Positions 32,446 to 43,583 of a stretch of 64,000 bases of DNA are shown here, piece after piece (position 1 is the stretch's first letter; the number at the start of each line of letters is the position of its first letter). This DNA is from Obelidium mucronatum (lineage: Eukaryota; Chytridiomycota; Chytridiomycetes; Chytridiales; Chytriomycetaceae). The translations under genes were made by a program, and so were the position numbers. The notes below the pieces were generated by a model, which had not been told where the DNA came from, made no database searches, and saw only the letters and a program-made list of their open reading frames with translations. The stretch is taken from contig JAIVFH010000155.1 of assembly GCA_025765595.1 (NCBI GenBank), positions 1 to 64,000 on the forward strand. The letters are read 5' to 3'.

Positions 32446-34026
32446 CTACTTTCTCCAATCCAAAAATTGAATCCCGTTGGTAGTCATCCAATCAACAAGC
32501 ACACCCATATCATATCCTTTAGTTCCATGCAAGTACAGAAACTCTAGTTTCGGTAATGATTGAATTACATTCAAATTGAGTCTCAAATTGTTGTCTCCAC
32601 CCCCGCCGCCGCCATGGACACCAATGTGAAGTATTTTCAAAGACAAAAGATGCTCGAGTGGAGACAACAAGCCCTTTCCAATATTTAACGTCTCTGCTCC
32701 AACAGAAATGTGTAATTCCACAAGTCTTGTCATGCCACTTAAAAATTCAAAGTCGGTAATACTTGTCAAATTAGTCAAATGGAGTATTTCCATGTTTCCA
32801 AGAGATTCAAGACAAGAAGAAAGATTCACATCACTTATTTTGGTATGAGAGAGTCGAAGTTGCTTCAAATTCGTAAGCGCAACAAGTGGCGCAACACTAG
32901 AGACATCTGTCGCAACAGCAGACAGAATACAGAGCGATTTCAAATTCAAAAGAGCCGCAAAACTTTTCACTCTTGTTTCATCCAAAGTCAGTTCGACCAA
33001 GTTGTACAGTTTGGAGAGTGGTTGCAAGCAATCGACACCTGTTCCATCGAGGTATATATATCGCAGGTTGTATAGAGTAGAGAGTGGATTCAAATCATCA
33101 ACATAGGTATGTGAAATGTTCAATTCGACCAACTTTGTCAACTGAGAGAGAGCGGTTATGTCGGATACAAATGTGAGAGAAACGTTGAGGTTTTTGAGAG
33201 TAGAAATGTTTCCCAGGGGTGTAATATCGCTTAATGCGGACTCTGAGAGATTCAATGTGTGTAATTTTGGTAAGGCTTTGAGTGGGTGAATATCGCTTAA
33301 TGGACATCTCACGATCCATAACTCTCTCAATTCGGTCAAGACTGTTAAACTGGATACATCTGAAATGTTTGTGTCATTCAGCTGCAAGCATTTTAGTCCT
33401 CGTAAGCCGGAAAAGACTGATGAATCGCGTATTCCGCGGCCAGTAATACATAGTTTTTTGAGTTTTTTCAATTGACTCAAGTCGGCCAAATCAACATCGG
33501 ACGAGTCTCCTGCCGGTGGAACATGGAAACTCAAGTGTTGTAATTGCTGGAGACGCGTGATTGGCGCGAGGCTCGCCAAGCAGGTATTGTTGACAATCAG
33601 AGACTTGAGAAGCACCAGCTCCTCGACCACCGACAGATCCAAGGGATGATCCGCAAGAGAAGAGGCGCTTGTGATCTCCAGATGGCGCAGCTGGTCCAGC
33701 ACGCGCAGGACGTCCAGGTTAGCAGCGGCTGGCAGGGCGAGACTTGTCAGGTGTGCAAACATGGGCAGCAGCAGCGCGTGGTGCGTCTGCGCGGCGTGTC
33801 CGAGCGGCAGCACGACTCGGCGCACGTGGGCGGCCGCACGCGTCCAGCGCGTCTTGAATTCTCCCGCGGCGGCGTGCGGCGGCACGCGGACCACGCAGCG
33901 GCGCAGCGCGGCGGCGCGGGCGGCGCGCGCGAGCAGGCGGCACGCGGAAAACAGCGCGAGCGCGTCGCGCGGCGCAAGCGCGTCGAGCAGCGGCGCGTGC
34001 ACGATCGCGAGTGCGAGCGTGTCCAT
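32446..34026 (-). CDS. Leucine-rich repeat protein with F-box-like N-terminus
   Basis: Single exon. The frame is open from a Met at 34107, but the Met at 34026 (MDTLALAIVHAPLLDALAPR) is the better start because it begins the structured part. An F-box-like helix pair (DALALFSACRLLARAARAAA) is followed by about 15 LRRs of the SDS22/internalin-like 21-22-residue type. Examples are LKCLQLNDTNISDVSSLTVL, LHTLNLSESALSDITPLGNI and LVELNISHTYVDDLNPLSTL. A F-box plus LRR would suggest a substrate adaptor of an SCF ubiquitin ligase, but the F-box match is weak. A Gly-rich loop (GGGGGGDNN) lies near the C-terminus. The first ~330 nt of coding sequence are far more GC-rich than the remainder. Confidence 0.75.
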   Translation of the reverse strand: MDTLALAIVHAPLLDALAPRDALALFSACRLLARAARAAALRRCVVRVPPHAAAGEFKTRWTRAAAHVRRVVLPLGHAAQTHHALLLPMFAHLTSLALPAAANLDVLRVLDQLRHLEITSASSLADHPLDLSVVEELVLLKSLIVNNTCLASLAPITRLQQLQHLSFHVPPAGDSSDVDLADLSQLKKLKKLCITGRGIRDSSVFSGLRGLKCLQLNDTNISDVSSLTVLTELRELWIVRCPLSDIHPLKALPKLHTLNLSESALSDITPLGNISTLKNLNVSLTFVSDITALSQLTKLVELNISHTYVDDLNPLSTLYNLRYIYLDGTGVDCLQPLSKLYNLVELTLDETRVKSFAALLNLKSLCILSAVATDVSSVAPLVALTNLKQLRLSHTKISDVNLSSCLESLGNMEILHLTNLTSITDFEFLSGMTRLVELHISVGAETLNIGKGLLSPLEHLLSLKILHIGVHGGGGGGDNNLRLNLNVIQSLPKLEFLYLHGTKGYDMGVLVDWMTTNGIQFLDWRK

Positions 34027-34363
34027 CGTCGCTTGTTGTTTTTTTGCGAATTTGGTCAAATTTGTGCTGCTGGCCGCAGGCCCCACCAAAATTGATTTTT
34101 TGGTCAAATTTGGTCGAAAACATCCATTTCCTAACCAATCCTTTATTCAATCCCTACCAAAACCAAAATATATACTGACCAAATTATACCTCCCCTCCAA
34201 ATTGGTCCCGACCCCTTCCAGACCCTCTCGACCCAACCTGACCCAACACTTCAAGAGCACCCGACTGACCCTGACCCCTTCCAGACCACAGTCACTGTCT
34301 AAATCCCTTTCCAGCCCGGCTACAGTCCACTAGCATTGAAAAGTTGGATAGCCAGTTGCGGAT

Positions 34364-35268
34364 TTACCTTAAATCAATCAAATTTAGTGATGTCCGAACG
34401 TAAAATACTGAAACGCTAACCTCAGACTGACTTGGAGCAAAGAAGACATTGGGCTCTGCTCCCAAGATGTAGAACTTGTAGCCGGAGCTCCGCCAAACAA
34501 GAACCACTTTGGTGAAGCCGCTGTCGCGAGAGAACCAGTCGACCTTGTAAGCAACTAGTCCGGAAATAGACGCCGTATGTTTCAAGGCAGCCTCCAGCTG
34601 CAGCGATCCGCCTTGGCCCCAGATTCGACTTCCTTAAACACTGCGGCGATGTGGAATTCCTTCAACGCGGCACAGTCCTCGACAAAGTCCTGCTGCTGTT
34701 GGCAAGAGTGGCTTGCCTCGAAAGATTTGAACAGAACCAGCGCAGCGCGCTGCTCAAGGCTTCGCCGCCGCAGCCGTATAACGTAAGGAACTTATCAAGA
34801 GAGGTGCTGCAGCGGAAAGAGTGAGGGGGGTGGGTGTTGGATTTGGGAAGTGAAAAACGAAAAACAGTTCCACGCACCTGCCAACATCGACCATACCGAC
34901 TTCAGCAGAGAAGCAAGAGTGACGTCTTTATGAGAGCCACCCTGTGTGATAAGAGGCAGAATGAATTTATGGAAGGCAAGTGAAACATAATTATTTGGGG
35001 GAGGAGGGAGTGAAACAGAATTTAAAATAAAACAAACCGGAACAAGCGGAAGCGATTTGAGGCCCGTATGGGAACCCATTGGGGCCTTGGGTGGCTCATT
35101 GGTGATGGGTGGCTGGCGAGCGGATGTTGTTTTTTGAATCTTTTTTACTTTTTCCTTTCCACCGTCTTCCGGAAACAGATAAGAAACCACCGAAAAGACT
35201 ACAAAAGAACAAAAGCGTATATTAACCACCAGGGTGATAGCAAAATAGGCCTTTGTTTGTTTTTGCAA
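34364..35268 (-). pseudogene. Unrecognised protein with frame breaks
   Basis: Exon-like pieces run leftward. SYLFPEDGGKEKVKKIQKTT ends at a GT near 35040; GGSHKDVTLASLLKSVWSML follows an acceptor near 34943; FLTLYGCGGEALSSAL begins near 34794. The frame then changes twice, near 34740 and near 34610, each by one missing base. The continuing text VLFKSFEASHSCQQQQDFVE ... EFHIAAVFKEVESGAK and LQLEAALKHTASISGLVAYK looks like a genuine protein. The end (VVLVWRSSGYKFYILGAEP) reaches a possible donor near 34425. I cannot name the family. The breaks may be sequence errors rather than decay. Confidence 0.4.
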
Positions 35269-35339
35269 TCCGCTGTCCTTTGTAAATCCCTTGTCTCATA
35301 TTATCCGAAACCCCAGGGAATACCTGTCTAAAAAACCGT

Positions 35340-35930
35340 TTCCGGCTAAGTTACGCGCTCAAACAGATGATAAGTACTGATAATATTGCAATACTGACCG
35401 TTGCCTTGTTGGGTTGCGATTGCAAGTCACTCAAAAGGGGCACTGAGCCCAACTTGAAGACTATTCTCCCACGTTCTGCTTGAGACGGTGATAATAATTG
35501 TCCAATCCTTACATTAATGACTTATTATAACATATAAAATCACGATCTGGCGTTTTGTTTTCTCACTTTAGTTGTCTCAATACTTCGATGAGAGTCTTGT
35601 TGGTTGACTGTTGAAGTAAGATAGCCAATCAACGGCAACATTAATACAGCTAAAACAAATCTTACCAGTTATTTATATACCATCAAAAGAGTTGACTGCC
35701 GCAGTATTAGCGTTCTGGGACCAATATTTATGGACATGATCAACTGTGTATATCAAACATCACGCTCCTCACACGGAATAGTTAAAGCTACAACTCTCAA
35801 ACTTTCAGCTACTCATTGAAATATATTATCGATTGATTTCTGAAAGTTTCAGGCGTCGATTTTGAGTGGTTAGAAACTTTTTTTATTGGGTTTCTGAGGC
35901 TAATAACACAGTCAACCAGATGAAAATAAA
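35340..35930. other. AT-rich intergenic stretch
   Basis: No open frame or recognisable RNA. Many stop codons in all frames. Confidence 0.5.
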
Positions 35931-35949
35931 ACAATCTCCACCGCAAAGG

Positions 35950-37136
35950 CTATCTTTATTTGTTTTCTAATGACTTTGTAGAATGGCATCAACGTGGACT
36001 CTGCGGAAGCTCCACTGACTCCGCGTTTTTGAACAACACATGCCAGTTGAAGGATACGCCCAACTTCTATTGAACATTTTTCTTTATTTAAACTTGTTTC
36101 GAATACTAGAACTAAAACAAGGAATGGAACTGCCTCTGGGATGAACGAAAGTATGGCCATGATGTTGATTGACAACATTGCCGTCAGCAAAGAACTTTAC
36201 AGTCTTGAACAAACTATGGAAACTATCGCGAAAATGCGCCTTTGGATGGCCAGATCCATTTTTCGGAAGATGGTAACAATGACAGCTTGCTGCCTCCGAT
36301 TGCTTTCCTTTTGGTAGTCTGAATTGCGCTGGAACCGATTTCAAAATGGGAACTGGAACAGCAGACGTAATTTTGGTCACAGATTCGGAAACTTGACCTT
36401 AAGCAACAACGGCAAAAGGATTCAGGTTGAAAAAAGGAACTCAAAGTGGCCTGTCCCTTTGCCTTAATCGCCTTCACCACATTGCTGGGAAGAGTGGAAG
36501 CTGCCGAAGCAATGGTGGACAATGTAGAAGAAATTGGACTTGAGCTGGAAGCGAGATTGGGCTCGCAATGTGGCGTAGAGCGGTGGCATTTTGAACCAGA
36601 ATTCAATGATGTAGCAGGAAGTTGTCGCTTTTTCGACGGTGGTGTTGCCTTGAGCGAATCCGAAACTGGTGTAATAGTCCTGGCTTGAGGTGATTGGCGT
36701 GAAGCGTTTGGGGGCGTTTTTGGAGGAGGAGCTGCAGTTTTTGAAGCTAAAAGTCAACCAAGTTTTCCAAATGGCGCCGGTCAACAAAGCGCAAAGCAGC
36801 TGTTGATTCTTCAAAAGACTTCTTTCCTTGAACAGACCGGCCGTCAGAGGCACAGACAGTGAACACTGTGTTAAAAACAGTCTGGCGCTTATTAACGGTC
36901 AAGCTCTTGGCACTTTTGAACGTTTCATCCAACATCATGTGTTTCGAAAGTACAGTCTTGATTGAGTCCAAAAGTACCATTTCCTTGAGCATCACGGCTT
37001 TCACGAACATCAGCGAGAAGGTATTGCTTGACATCAATTGAGTAGAGTCCACAAATAGCGACTTTGAACCTGTGGGACTATCCAAAGCACAGTTGTTAGA
37101 ATTTGTAAACAAAGACAAATTATAAGGAACACACAT
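35950..37136 (-). CDS. Unrecognised protein with a PCNA-binding-like motif
   Basis: Minus-strand pieces: DSPTGSKSLFVDSTQLMSSN ... HMMLDETFKSAKSLTVNKRQ ... LRFVDRRHLENL (to about 36765). An intron probably follows, then KTAAPPPKTPPNASRQSPQA ... PPSKKRQLPATSLNSGSK and VKAIKAKGQATLSSFFQPES. The string QATLSSFF fits the PIP-box rule Q-x-x-L-x-x-F-F, and the preceding KAIKAKG is basic, as is common. A later piece (VTKITSAVPVPILKSVPAQF ... CHCYHLPKNG) may be a further exon. The protein may act at replication forks, but start, end and family are uncertain. Confidence 0.35.
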
Positions 37137-37389
37137 TCAACCAATCAGATCCAATAAGTGTGGTGCCCTTTCGATTCAAACTTTAAAAGCGCTTTGTTTT
37201 ACCGCTTTACACATGATCTCTTCTTCCTGGAGCTCTGGTGAGCCATGATTTTAAAAAAAAAACTCTAAATAAACGGAAGATACTGCGATAATTGAAAATA
37301 AATGGAAAATACCACGATAGTTGACCTCAATGCTTCGAACGGAACAGAATTTCCAAACTTCATGACAGCATTGTAGAAATCGGTGTCAA

Positions 37390-38343
37390 CGGTTGTTGAA
37401 GCACCTATGAGTCGAAAAGGGAGATCTATCGAAAGTTATAAATGTAAGTACAACATAACACTTGTAGCATACAAGTACCATCTCGTTGATCGGCAGTAAG
37501 ATGCCGGAGTCCCACGGAGCTGGCGGCACTATAGGTAATTGTGACCTGATCCTTTCCGCGGTTTTCTTTGAATTCCTGATAAAATCCACGCAAGTGGCCC
37601 GGTTCTCGCGATTGCTAACAATTTTGTAGCGTTGGGACATCAAATAGTACTTGCTGGACCAATCTTGAACGAGTCTAACCGAGTGGAATTGGTGTTTGAG
37701 TTCTTGGTTGAACAGCAATATTGAACTCACCTCACATCGCCCAGCCCTTGTGTTCGAAAAGGTTTTCCGCAACCGCAGAGAAAAAGCAATGATAAATCGT
37801 AGAGTGAAGCAGGATCATGCACATACACACGAAAACAAGACGTGTATTCGCTGGGTTGAAGCGGAAACCAGTCATGGTTCAGTGTTGGATTTGGAACTGG
37901 CTTTAGCGTAACCAACGCTGCGTAACCAACGCATTAGGTGGCACAAACAGCGGCCCAAGCATGTGCTTCAAGTGTTCATACTCGCCAATCTTGTCAGGGA
38001 CCTGCGTTAATGTGATTAAAACAATGAAACGGCAACAATGCGCAACTCACAAAGTTGGCTCTGAGTATAATAAAGTGCTTGAACAAGCGCATTGAACTTG
38101 TCCTGGGGCAGTTTACAGCCCTTCAGGTACTGTTGGAGTTTTTCGAAGAACAAACCGTTGGCATTGGGAGTTGCAGCAAGCCATACTTCGACGGATGCGA
38201 TGGAAACGGTGGTGGCAGCGGTTTCGAGACTCATTGGTGGCGTTGTGATGGCGCTGGCGGCGGTGGTGGCGAGTTGAGCGTACTTGTGTGCTGTGACTGC
38301 CTTTTTTGGTCGAAAATGAGTCTGTGTGCTGCCTCCAGCACAT
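37390..38343 (-). pseudogene. Unrecognised protein with a frame-shifting 14-bp duplication
   Basis: Reading leftward: an Ala/Thr-rich start, SVEVWLAATPNANGLFFEKL then LPQDKFNALVQALYYTQSQL, an intron (about 38057-38003), and VPDKIGEYEHLKHMLGPLFV followed by PPNALVT. There a tandem duplication of about 14 bp (GCGTTGGTTACGCA / GCGTTGGTTACGCT, near 37907-37934) shifts the frame. Past it the protein resumes as LKPVPNPTLNHDWFPLQPSE, and later LVQDWSSKYYLMSQRYKIVS and RSQLPIVPPAPWDSGILLPI. It may be one gene with the locus at 35950-37136. No family recognised. Confidence 0.35.
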
Positions 38344-38425
38344 TCACTACCGGAAAAATTGTTAGCACATTTGTGAGAACAGTGTGGTTTTTTTTAATCA
38401 ATCAGTTCAAATTAATCAAATTTAT

Positions 38426-39328
38426 TCACTCCTCGGAATCATCGTTCAATCCCATCTTCTCCAACTGCGCATCAATCTGATCAAAGTCTACATTCGACGC
38501 AATCGACATGGCACTTTCAGGACGAAGCGTGAGATCCAAGTCGGGAACCTTGTACGTCTTCCAGTCAATTGTTGCGATATCAATCGGCTCGTAACGCAAC
38601 CCCTCGCGTGCATACTCCTCTTGAATAAACTCTTCCAGATCCGCGCGTGCATCCTCCAAAGAACGAAGCCCACCGAAATCAACTGGGATCTGGGAAACAT
38701 CCATGTAATTGGACAATTCTGATGGTTTGATGAAGTGGGTTGAAAACCCTGAACTCTTGGTCATGCGAATATATGTGTTCCAAAGTTTTGTGGTAAACTT
38801 GCTGGCGTTCAAAATATAGGCTGTCCCAGCAGAAGATGGAATCGGCCGACAGGCAACAGATTCATCAGTCAGTTTGTATTGACTTGGGCGGAAGTGCTTC
38901 AACTTGAATCCTTCAAGGTTGATCAGAGTACAAAAATCGCCGTTTTCATGGCCTGACTGCATCAACCAGAAATGAAACCACATTAGGTAGTTGGCAAAGT
39001 GTTGTTTAGGAATTGCTCTTGTGTCTTTGGTGCCACGGAATAAGTATATGGGTCGGCCTTCAGGGTCTTTGGCGTTTGGTACAATCGCGGAGCTCTCCAT
39101 AAGCAAGAAGGCGTGGACATGGACAATGGATACTCTCTTGCTTTGATGCCCAAAGACTTCCTTATGCCACTTTGCACAGTTTGTCAGAGCTTTAATTGTT
39201 GCATCGACATCGTTCTTGTGGTGGGCGAGAGACTTGGTTACAATGTATGGTTCAAAGTTGGCGTCTCGAAGGAAAGCATCCTGTTTGATGGATTCCTGCA
39301 GGGTAGTGAGAGCTTGATCAAAGGACAT
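38426..39328 (-). CDS. Sec14-like CRAL-TRIO lipid-transfer protein
   Basis: Single exon, 300 residues, about the size of a minimal Sec14 protein. The N-terminal CRAL-TRIO helical part is followed by the lipid-binding core: VPNAKDPEGRPIYLFRGTKD, FCTLINLEGFKLKHFRPSQY, RPIPSSAGTAYILNASKFTT and VDFGGLRSLED. The last corresponds to the conserved L-P-x-x-x-GG gate, here IPVDFGG. Such proteins move phosphatidylinositol and other lipids between membranes. The C-terminal ~70 residues are acidic and less conserved. The start at 39328 (MSFDQALTTLQESIKQDAFL) is the first Met of the frame. Confidence 0.8.
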   Translation of the reverse strand: MSFDQALTTLQESIKQDAFLRDANFEPYIVTKSLAHHKNDVDATIKALTNCAKWHKEVFGHQSKRVSIVHVHAFLLMESSAIVPNAKDPEGRPIYLFRGTKDTRAIPKQHFANYLMWFHFWLMQSGHENGDFCTLINLEGFKLKHFRPSQYKLTDESVACRPIPSSAGTAYILNASKFTTKLWNTYIRMTKSSGFSTHFIKPSELSNYMDVSQIPVDFGGLRSLEDARADLEEFIQEEYAREGLRYEPIDIATIDWKTYKVPDLDLTLRPESAMSIASNVDFDQIDAQLEKMGLNDDSEE

Positions 39329-39598
39329 CTTGGTTTTCGAAATTTGAGCTCTTGAATCCTTTTGGGAATCTGGTTAAATACCAGGGAATTTGAGTTCTAA
39401 AGGCTTGAGCCATGCCAAGGGGGGCAACTTACAATTGCTTTAGCACCTTCTCTTGGTTTTGGAGGACTTTATAGAGAATTTCCATTAATGGCTTAGTGGA
39501 GGTTGGTAGGTTGGTAAGAGCTTGATCGAAGACAGAAAGGACGCATTGTTTATATTTGAGTTGGTAACCCAATAACCAATTTCAGGTGACACACAAGA

Positions 39599-40560
39599 TC
39601 ATAGCGTAATCATCAATCCATCAAACGCAACAGCAGCTTCAATGCCCCTCTCTTTAAACCCGCTCTGCTTCTCCAAATACCCTTCAAACTCATAATGATC
39701 CAGTTCATCATTCAACCCCATGAAAAAGACGCGTTTCGGCGCCAACTCAAAAACAAGAGGAATCGCAGACTCGTATCCCATGTGTGAAGCAAAGTCCTTT
39801 TCACGCAAGCAGTCAAGAACAAGCACGTTGCCATCATTGCGAATAAGGTTCTTGGCTTGCTCGGGAACACGACTCGCATCGCTAATGTAAGTCAATCCAG
39901 GCAGTTGGAACGCGTTGCAGTAGTAAGGCTCGTTTCCCTTCCGTCCGTGTTCTACCAGGAACGGGACGACGGGGACGTGTTCAGAGTCGGAGAGTGGAAT
40001 GCTGAAGGGTGTGTTTTCTTCAAACACGATAAACTCGAGTGCCGGCAAGTGCCCGCCGCCCGTTGCCACAGCGGCATCGACCATGTACGGAAACACTCGC
40101 TTGACAACGTCCAGCGTGCGCTGGCTCAGAAACACGTTGATGGACTGCTGCACTTTCCCGTTGAGCGTCCACGCGCGCAGGTCGTCCACAGGATTGCGTC
40201 AGCGTGGTCGTGCGTGAGCAGCACGGCGTCGATGCGGCGCACGCCGACGCGCGCAAACCAGGCGAGCGCCGCCGCGTAGAACGTCTTGCCGCAGTCGAGC
40301 AGAACGTGGCGCAGGCCGCCGCCGCCGGGCGCGAGCCGCAGCACGCCGCTCGTGTTGCCGCGCCGGTTCTTGTTGAACAGCGGCGCTGCGCCGACGCGTG
40401 CGTGCGCCTGCGAGGCCATGCGGCCGTCGCGCGGCTCCTCGGCCGGCTGCGTGGCCGCTAGGCAGACGGCGCAGGTTGGCGGGTCAGCAGTCAGGCATGT
40501 CACGTCGGGGATGCCATTCGACGGCCCTGTGCCAAGGAATAGAAATGAATGCGGCTTCAT
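39599..40560 (-). CDS. Metallo-beta-lactamase-fold hydrolase (PhnP / RNase Z-like), one frame break
   Basis: The N-terminus SFLFLGTGPSNGIPDVTCLT is the first strand of the fold. HVLLDCGKTF and AVLLTHDHADAI give the metal-binding H-x-H-x-D motif. The second frame, starting at DDLRAWT, holds LPALEFIVFEENTPFSIPLS, GLTYISDASRVP (metal-binding Asp), VLVLDCLREKDFASHMGYES and a C-terminal strand. Between HADAI and DDLRAWT (about 40195) the frame changes. A few bases appear to be missing where the family usually has I-L-G-L-D-D, and no intron fits. Either an indel error or a recent inactivating mutation. Proteins of this shape in fungi are uncharacterised phosphodiesterase-like enzymes. The 5' ~400 nt are strikingly GC-rich. 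Confidence 0.7.
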
Positions 40561-40639
40561 GCAAACCTTTTATCATTCAAGAAAGAGGAATAATTTGATC
40601 TCAATACGGGGCACAACGGAATAGCCTATATGGGACGGC

Positions 40640-41330
40640 CTTCATTTCTCTCACATTGTATTACTGATCTTTGGAACTTGTCTAAATATTCGGAAACAAC
40701 AAACACGCGAGCATAGCGCCAGCGTTCCCAAGTATTGTAGCCATTGTATTTAATTAATAGTTGCTTTGCTTTTGAAGATAAAAATAAAAAGTAAATGTTA
40801 AAAAACACGTCATGTCAAACTTAAGTGGCAAAGCCACCAATTATCCGTAACCCGCCCGGACTTCCGCTGGATTCTCGCTCCATATTCATATGCTCACTGG
40901 AAGGTTCGAAGTGATTAAGATAAGTACCAATACACCATCTTCCTATTTTTGGTTGCCAAAGGATGTTCATCCGCCCGCCCCTCACCTTATTGATGACGAC
41001 TCAATGATGAGGCTCCGGTTCTTTTCAAAAGATGTTTGTACCGATTCTCCCCAAATATTTGAAGTGTATTAGCTTTTGTATTTGCTCTTGGTCAAATTTG
41101 AACTGCGATGTAGTGTCGCCGCCCTCCCCTATTTTAATGGACGCGTTTGATCAAATCTCTCCAAAATATGTGTAACAATACTACCATTTTGCTCTTGGTC
41201 ATGCGACGTTTTTGTCGCTCACGCTCCGCTATTTAAAATAGACCGCGCCTAAAAAAAAATTCCGCCATTCCCTCTATCACCTTGCAGCAGTTGATTTTTT
41301 AACTGCTCGGGATAAACTTTGGTTTAATTC
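40640..41330. other. Intergenic stretch
   Basis: No gene seen. Contains repeated TTGCTCTTGGTCA and AAATATTTG/AAATATGTG segments (about 41050-41200), suggesting a small local duplication. The 40561-40640 part resembles the 3' end of SNX4 at 41590-41665. Confidence 0.4.
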
Positions 41331-41454
41331 AGAGATTCTTCCCTTGATATTTTATATATCAAGCTCTCTCTTGAATAGCGAATTTGCCCTTTTATCCTGC
41401 CGCGTTGTTTATAGTTTATTGTCACCTTTTGCTGATAACTCTTTTCTGAAATAG

Positions 41455-41580
41455 AATCCCCTGTTTTCTGGTGGCCGCAAGGGAGACCGGCCGTTGGCAG
41501 GTCGGCCGTCAGGCATGTCATGATAGGAATGCCATTCGACGGTCCCGTGCCGAGGAATAGAAATGAGCGCTGCTTTATGT
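41455..41580 (-). pseudogene. Duplicated 5' fragment of the metallo-beta-lactamase gene
   Basis: RSFLFLGTGPSNGIPIMTCL then TADLPTAGLPCGHQ parallels residues 4-36 of the full gene at 40560, and the DNA is clearly similar. After about 40 codons the similarity stops and the frame runs into unrelated sequence. It lies ~13 bp downstream of the SNX4 stop codon. Confidence 0.7.
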
Positions 41581-41592
41581 AAAACTCTTTAT

Positions 41593-43501
41593 TCACTCAA
41601 AGTCATCAGCAACTCGTATATTTTCCAGAATTGGAATAATCTGATCCCAGTACTGTGCGCACTGTTCGAAAATAAAAAATAGTTCAGAAAAAAGCTGTTG
41701 AAATTTTTTTTTTTTCGCTATACTGACCTTATCGTAATACTCCACTTGATTGGCTGCATACGCTTTCAAATCCCTTTTTATGTCATCCAACTTTGTCTTT
41801 TGGAAAAACTCCATTTCTCGCAGCATTTCCTTGTTGAATGCCTTTGAAACTTCATCTGATGCTTGTACCGCTTCTTGAAGCTTTTTTTGGTGTGTGTTTG
41901 TTGGAGTGGTTTAATGATAATGTGTTTGATTGAGTCAAAACAAACGAGAAGGAATATACACATTGAGGAAAAAAAAACACACGCACACACCTCTGTAATC
42001 TTGCTAGAAAGCTTCAAAATCTTTTGCTGCCTTGCTCTCTCCTGATCTACACCCTGAATCTCTTGGAACTTGCTCGTCAAAAACGACGCGATTCCACCGC
42101 CTCCTCGTTGAGGATTCAAAGCCTTCTCGCGTTCGGAAACATGATTCGCCAAATAAACTGTCAATTCTTCGAAATCTGTTTGCTTTTGGTCTCTCATGCG
42201 GAGTGTTTCCTAAAAAGTTTGAAAGGTTTTTTAGTATTCCACCAAAAAAAAAATCAACATAAAAAATCAACCTTCGCTGCCATACAGTTCCCGATATACT
42301 CTTGAACGTTTGTCAAATAAACCAAATCCTCATGATTAATCCTCTCGCGGAGGATCGTGCACAAGTTTCTCAATATATTCCCAAAGTCAGTCAAGGGACC
42401 AGTGATTTGTGTTTCCATGAGCCCTAGCGTGCTTATACAGCCTCCAAACTCCAACATGTCAAGTTCATATTCTTTTTTTTTTTTTTTTTCGTTCGTCAAT
42501 GTGTCAGAAATACCGATACCACAGAAACAAACCAGTTTCGGCACGGATCAACTTGGAATGCAGTCTCTCCAAAGAAATTAACGTGTCTTGGAACTTGTCC
42601 AAGTGTTCTTTAAACTCAGTGAATCGAGGATCAGGCTGCTTGACTTTGATGAATGCATTTAAAAGCACGTCGCTAATGTTGTCAAAGACGTGAGTTTGTG
42701 CCGCCTTGGCGACCAATTCTGGGACCTGAAGAAAAGGGGAGGAGAGTCAAAAATCGGATTGACGAACCAAAAAAAAAAAAGGCATTACAATCTCATTTGT
42801 TTCAAGGAATCGACGTAGAACTTGTGATTTGGCAATTAACGGATGAGTTGATAGTCGTTTCAAGTAGTTTTCAAGAGATATTTTCCGCTTTTCGATAAAC
42901 TCTGGGCTGAACCGATCTCCTGTTAGGTATTCTGTGATGTTTCCAAAAATGAAATGTCAAAGGCAGATTGCATAAAAAAAAGAGAAGATATACTCAACCC
43001 ATTCGGTGTTTTCCTGGTAAAGCGGCAAGAATCACATGAGGGTATTCGTCAGAAAGAGCTTTGTGCAGCCATGCAAAGTCTTGGAATCTTCTTCGAACAG
43101 ATACTTCAGGCGATGAGAAAGATTCAAGACTCGTCTTTTTTTTAAAATGTGGTTCGTTTCAGCCTTTTGTAAATCAAGTGACCCCTCATTATAAGCAGAA
43201 AGAGAGTAGTACCTTTGTAGTGACCAAATAGTTCACGAAAGAGGCAGTTCCTTCCCCATGTCTCTGTGGATCTGAAACTGAGATATCGAGATCCGTGCAG
43301 ACTTCGAGTGGCAACAGAGGTGCCTGTGAGATTGATTGGCTGAGGGAGGGTTGGGTCTCGTCTTCGTCCTATAGTTTCAAAAGAGTCAGCTGGATAGAAA
43401 GAAAAGATTAGAGACAATTCCAATACCTGCGCTGACGATGAGTGGTTCCAGTTGTTGTTTGTGGGCGGAGTTGCTGTTCCTTCGGTAGTGCTGGAGTCCA
43501 T
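41593..43501 (-). CDS. SNX4: Sorting nexin of the SNX4/Atg24 type (PX + BAR)
   Basis: Start at 43501 (MDSSTTEGTATPPTNNNWNH). An acidic/Ser-rich leader leads to DISVSDPQRHGEG-TASFVNYLVTTK, the opening of a PX domain. Exons near 43130-42720 continue it (KTLHGCTKLFL, LPGKHRMG, RFLPENTEWVEYIF, EFIEKRKISLENYLKRLSTH, LIAKSQVLRRFLETNE). The C-terminal half is a BAR-type coiled coil: FKEHLDKFQDTLISLERLHS, LTDFGNILRNLCTILRERIN, TDFEELTVYLANHVSEREKA and FFQKTKLDDIKRDLKAYAAN, ending IRVADDFE at 41593. SNX4/Atg24 binds phosphatidylinositol 3-phosphate and drives endosome-to-Golgi recycling and selective autophagy. At least seven introns. Assignment to SNX4 rather than another PX-BAR nexin is from the DP--G---YV-Y motif and domain order. 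Confidence 0.7.
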
Positions 43502-43583
43502 TATTCGTGGAGAGGCTTTTGGATAACTTTTTAAATCATCTTCTAATGTTCTATATACACACTCTTCTTTTTTGTAATATATA

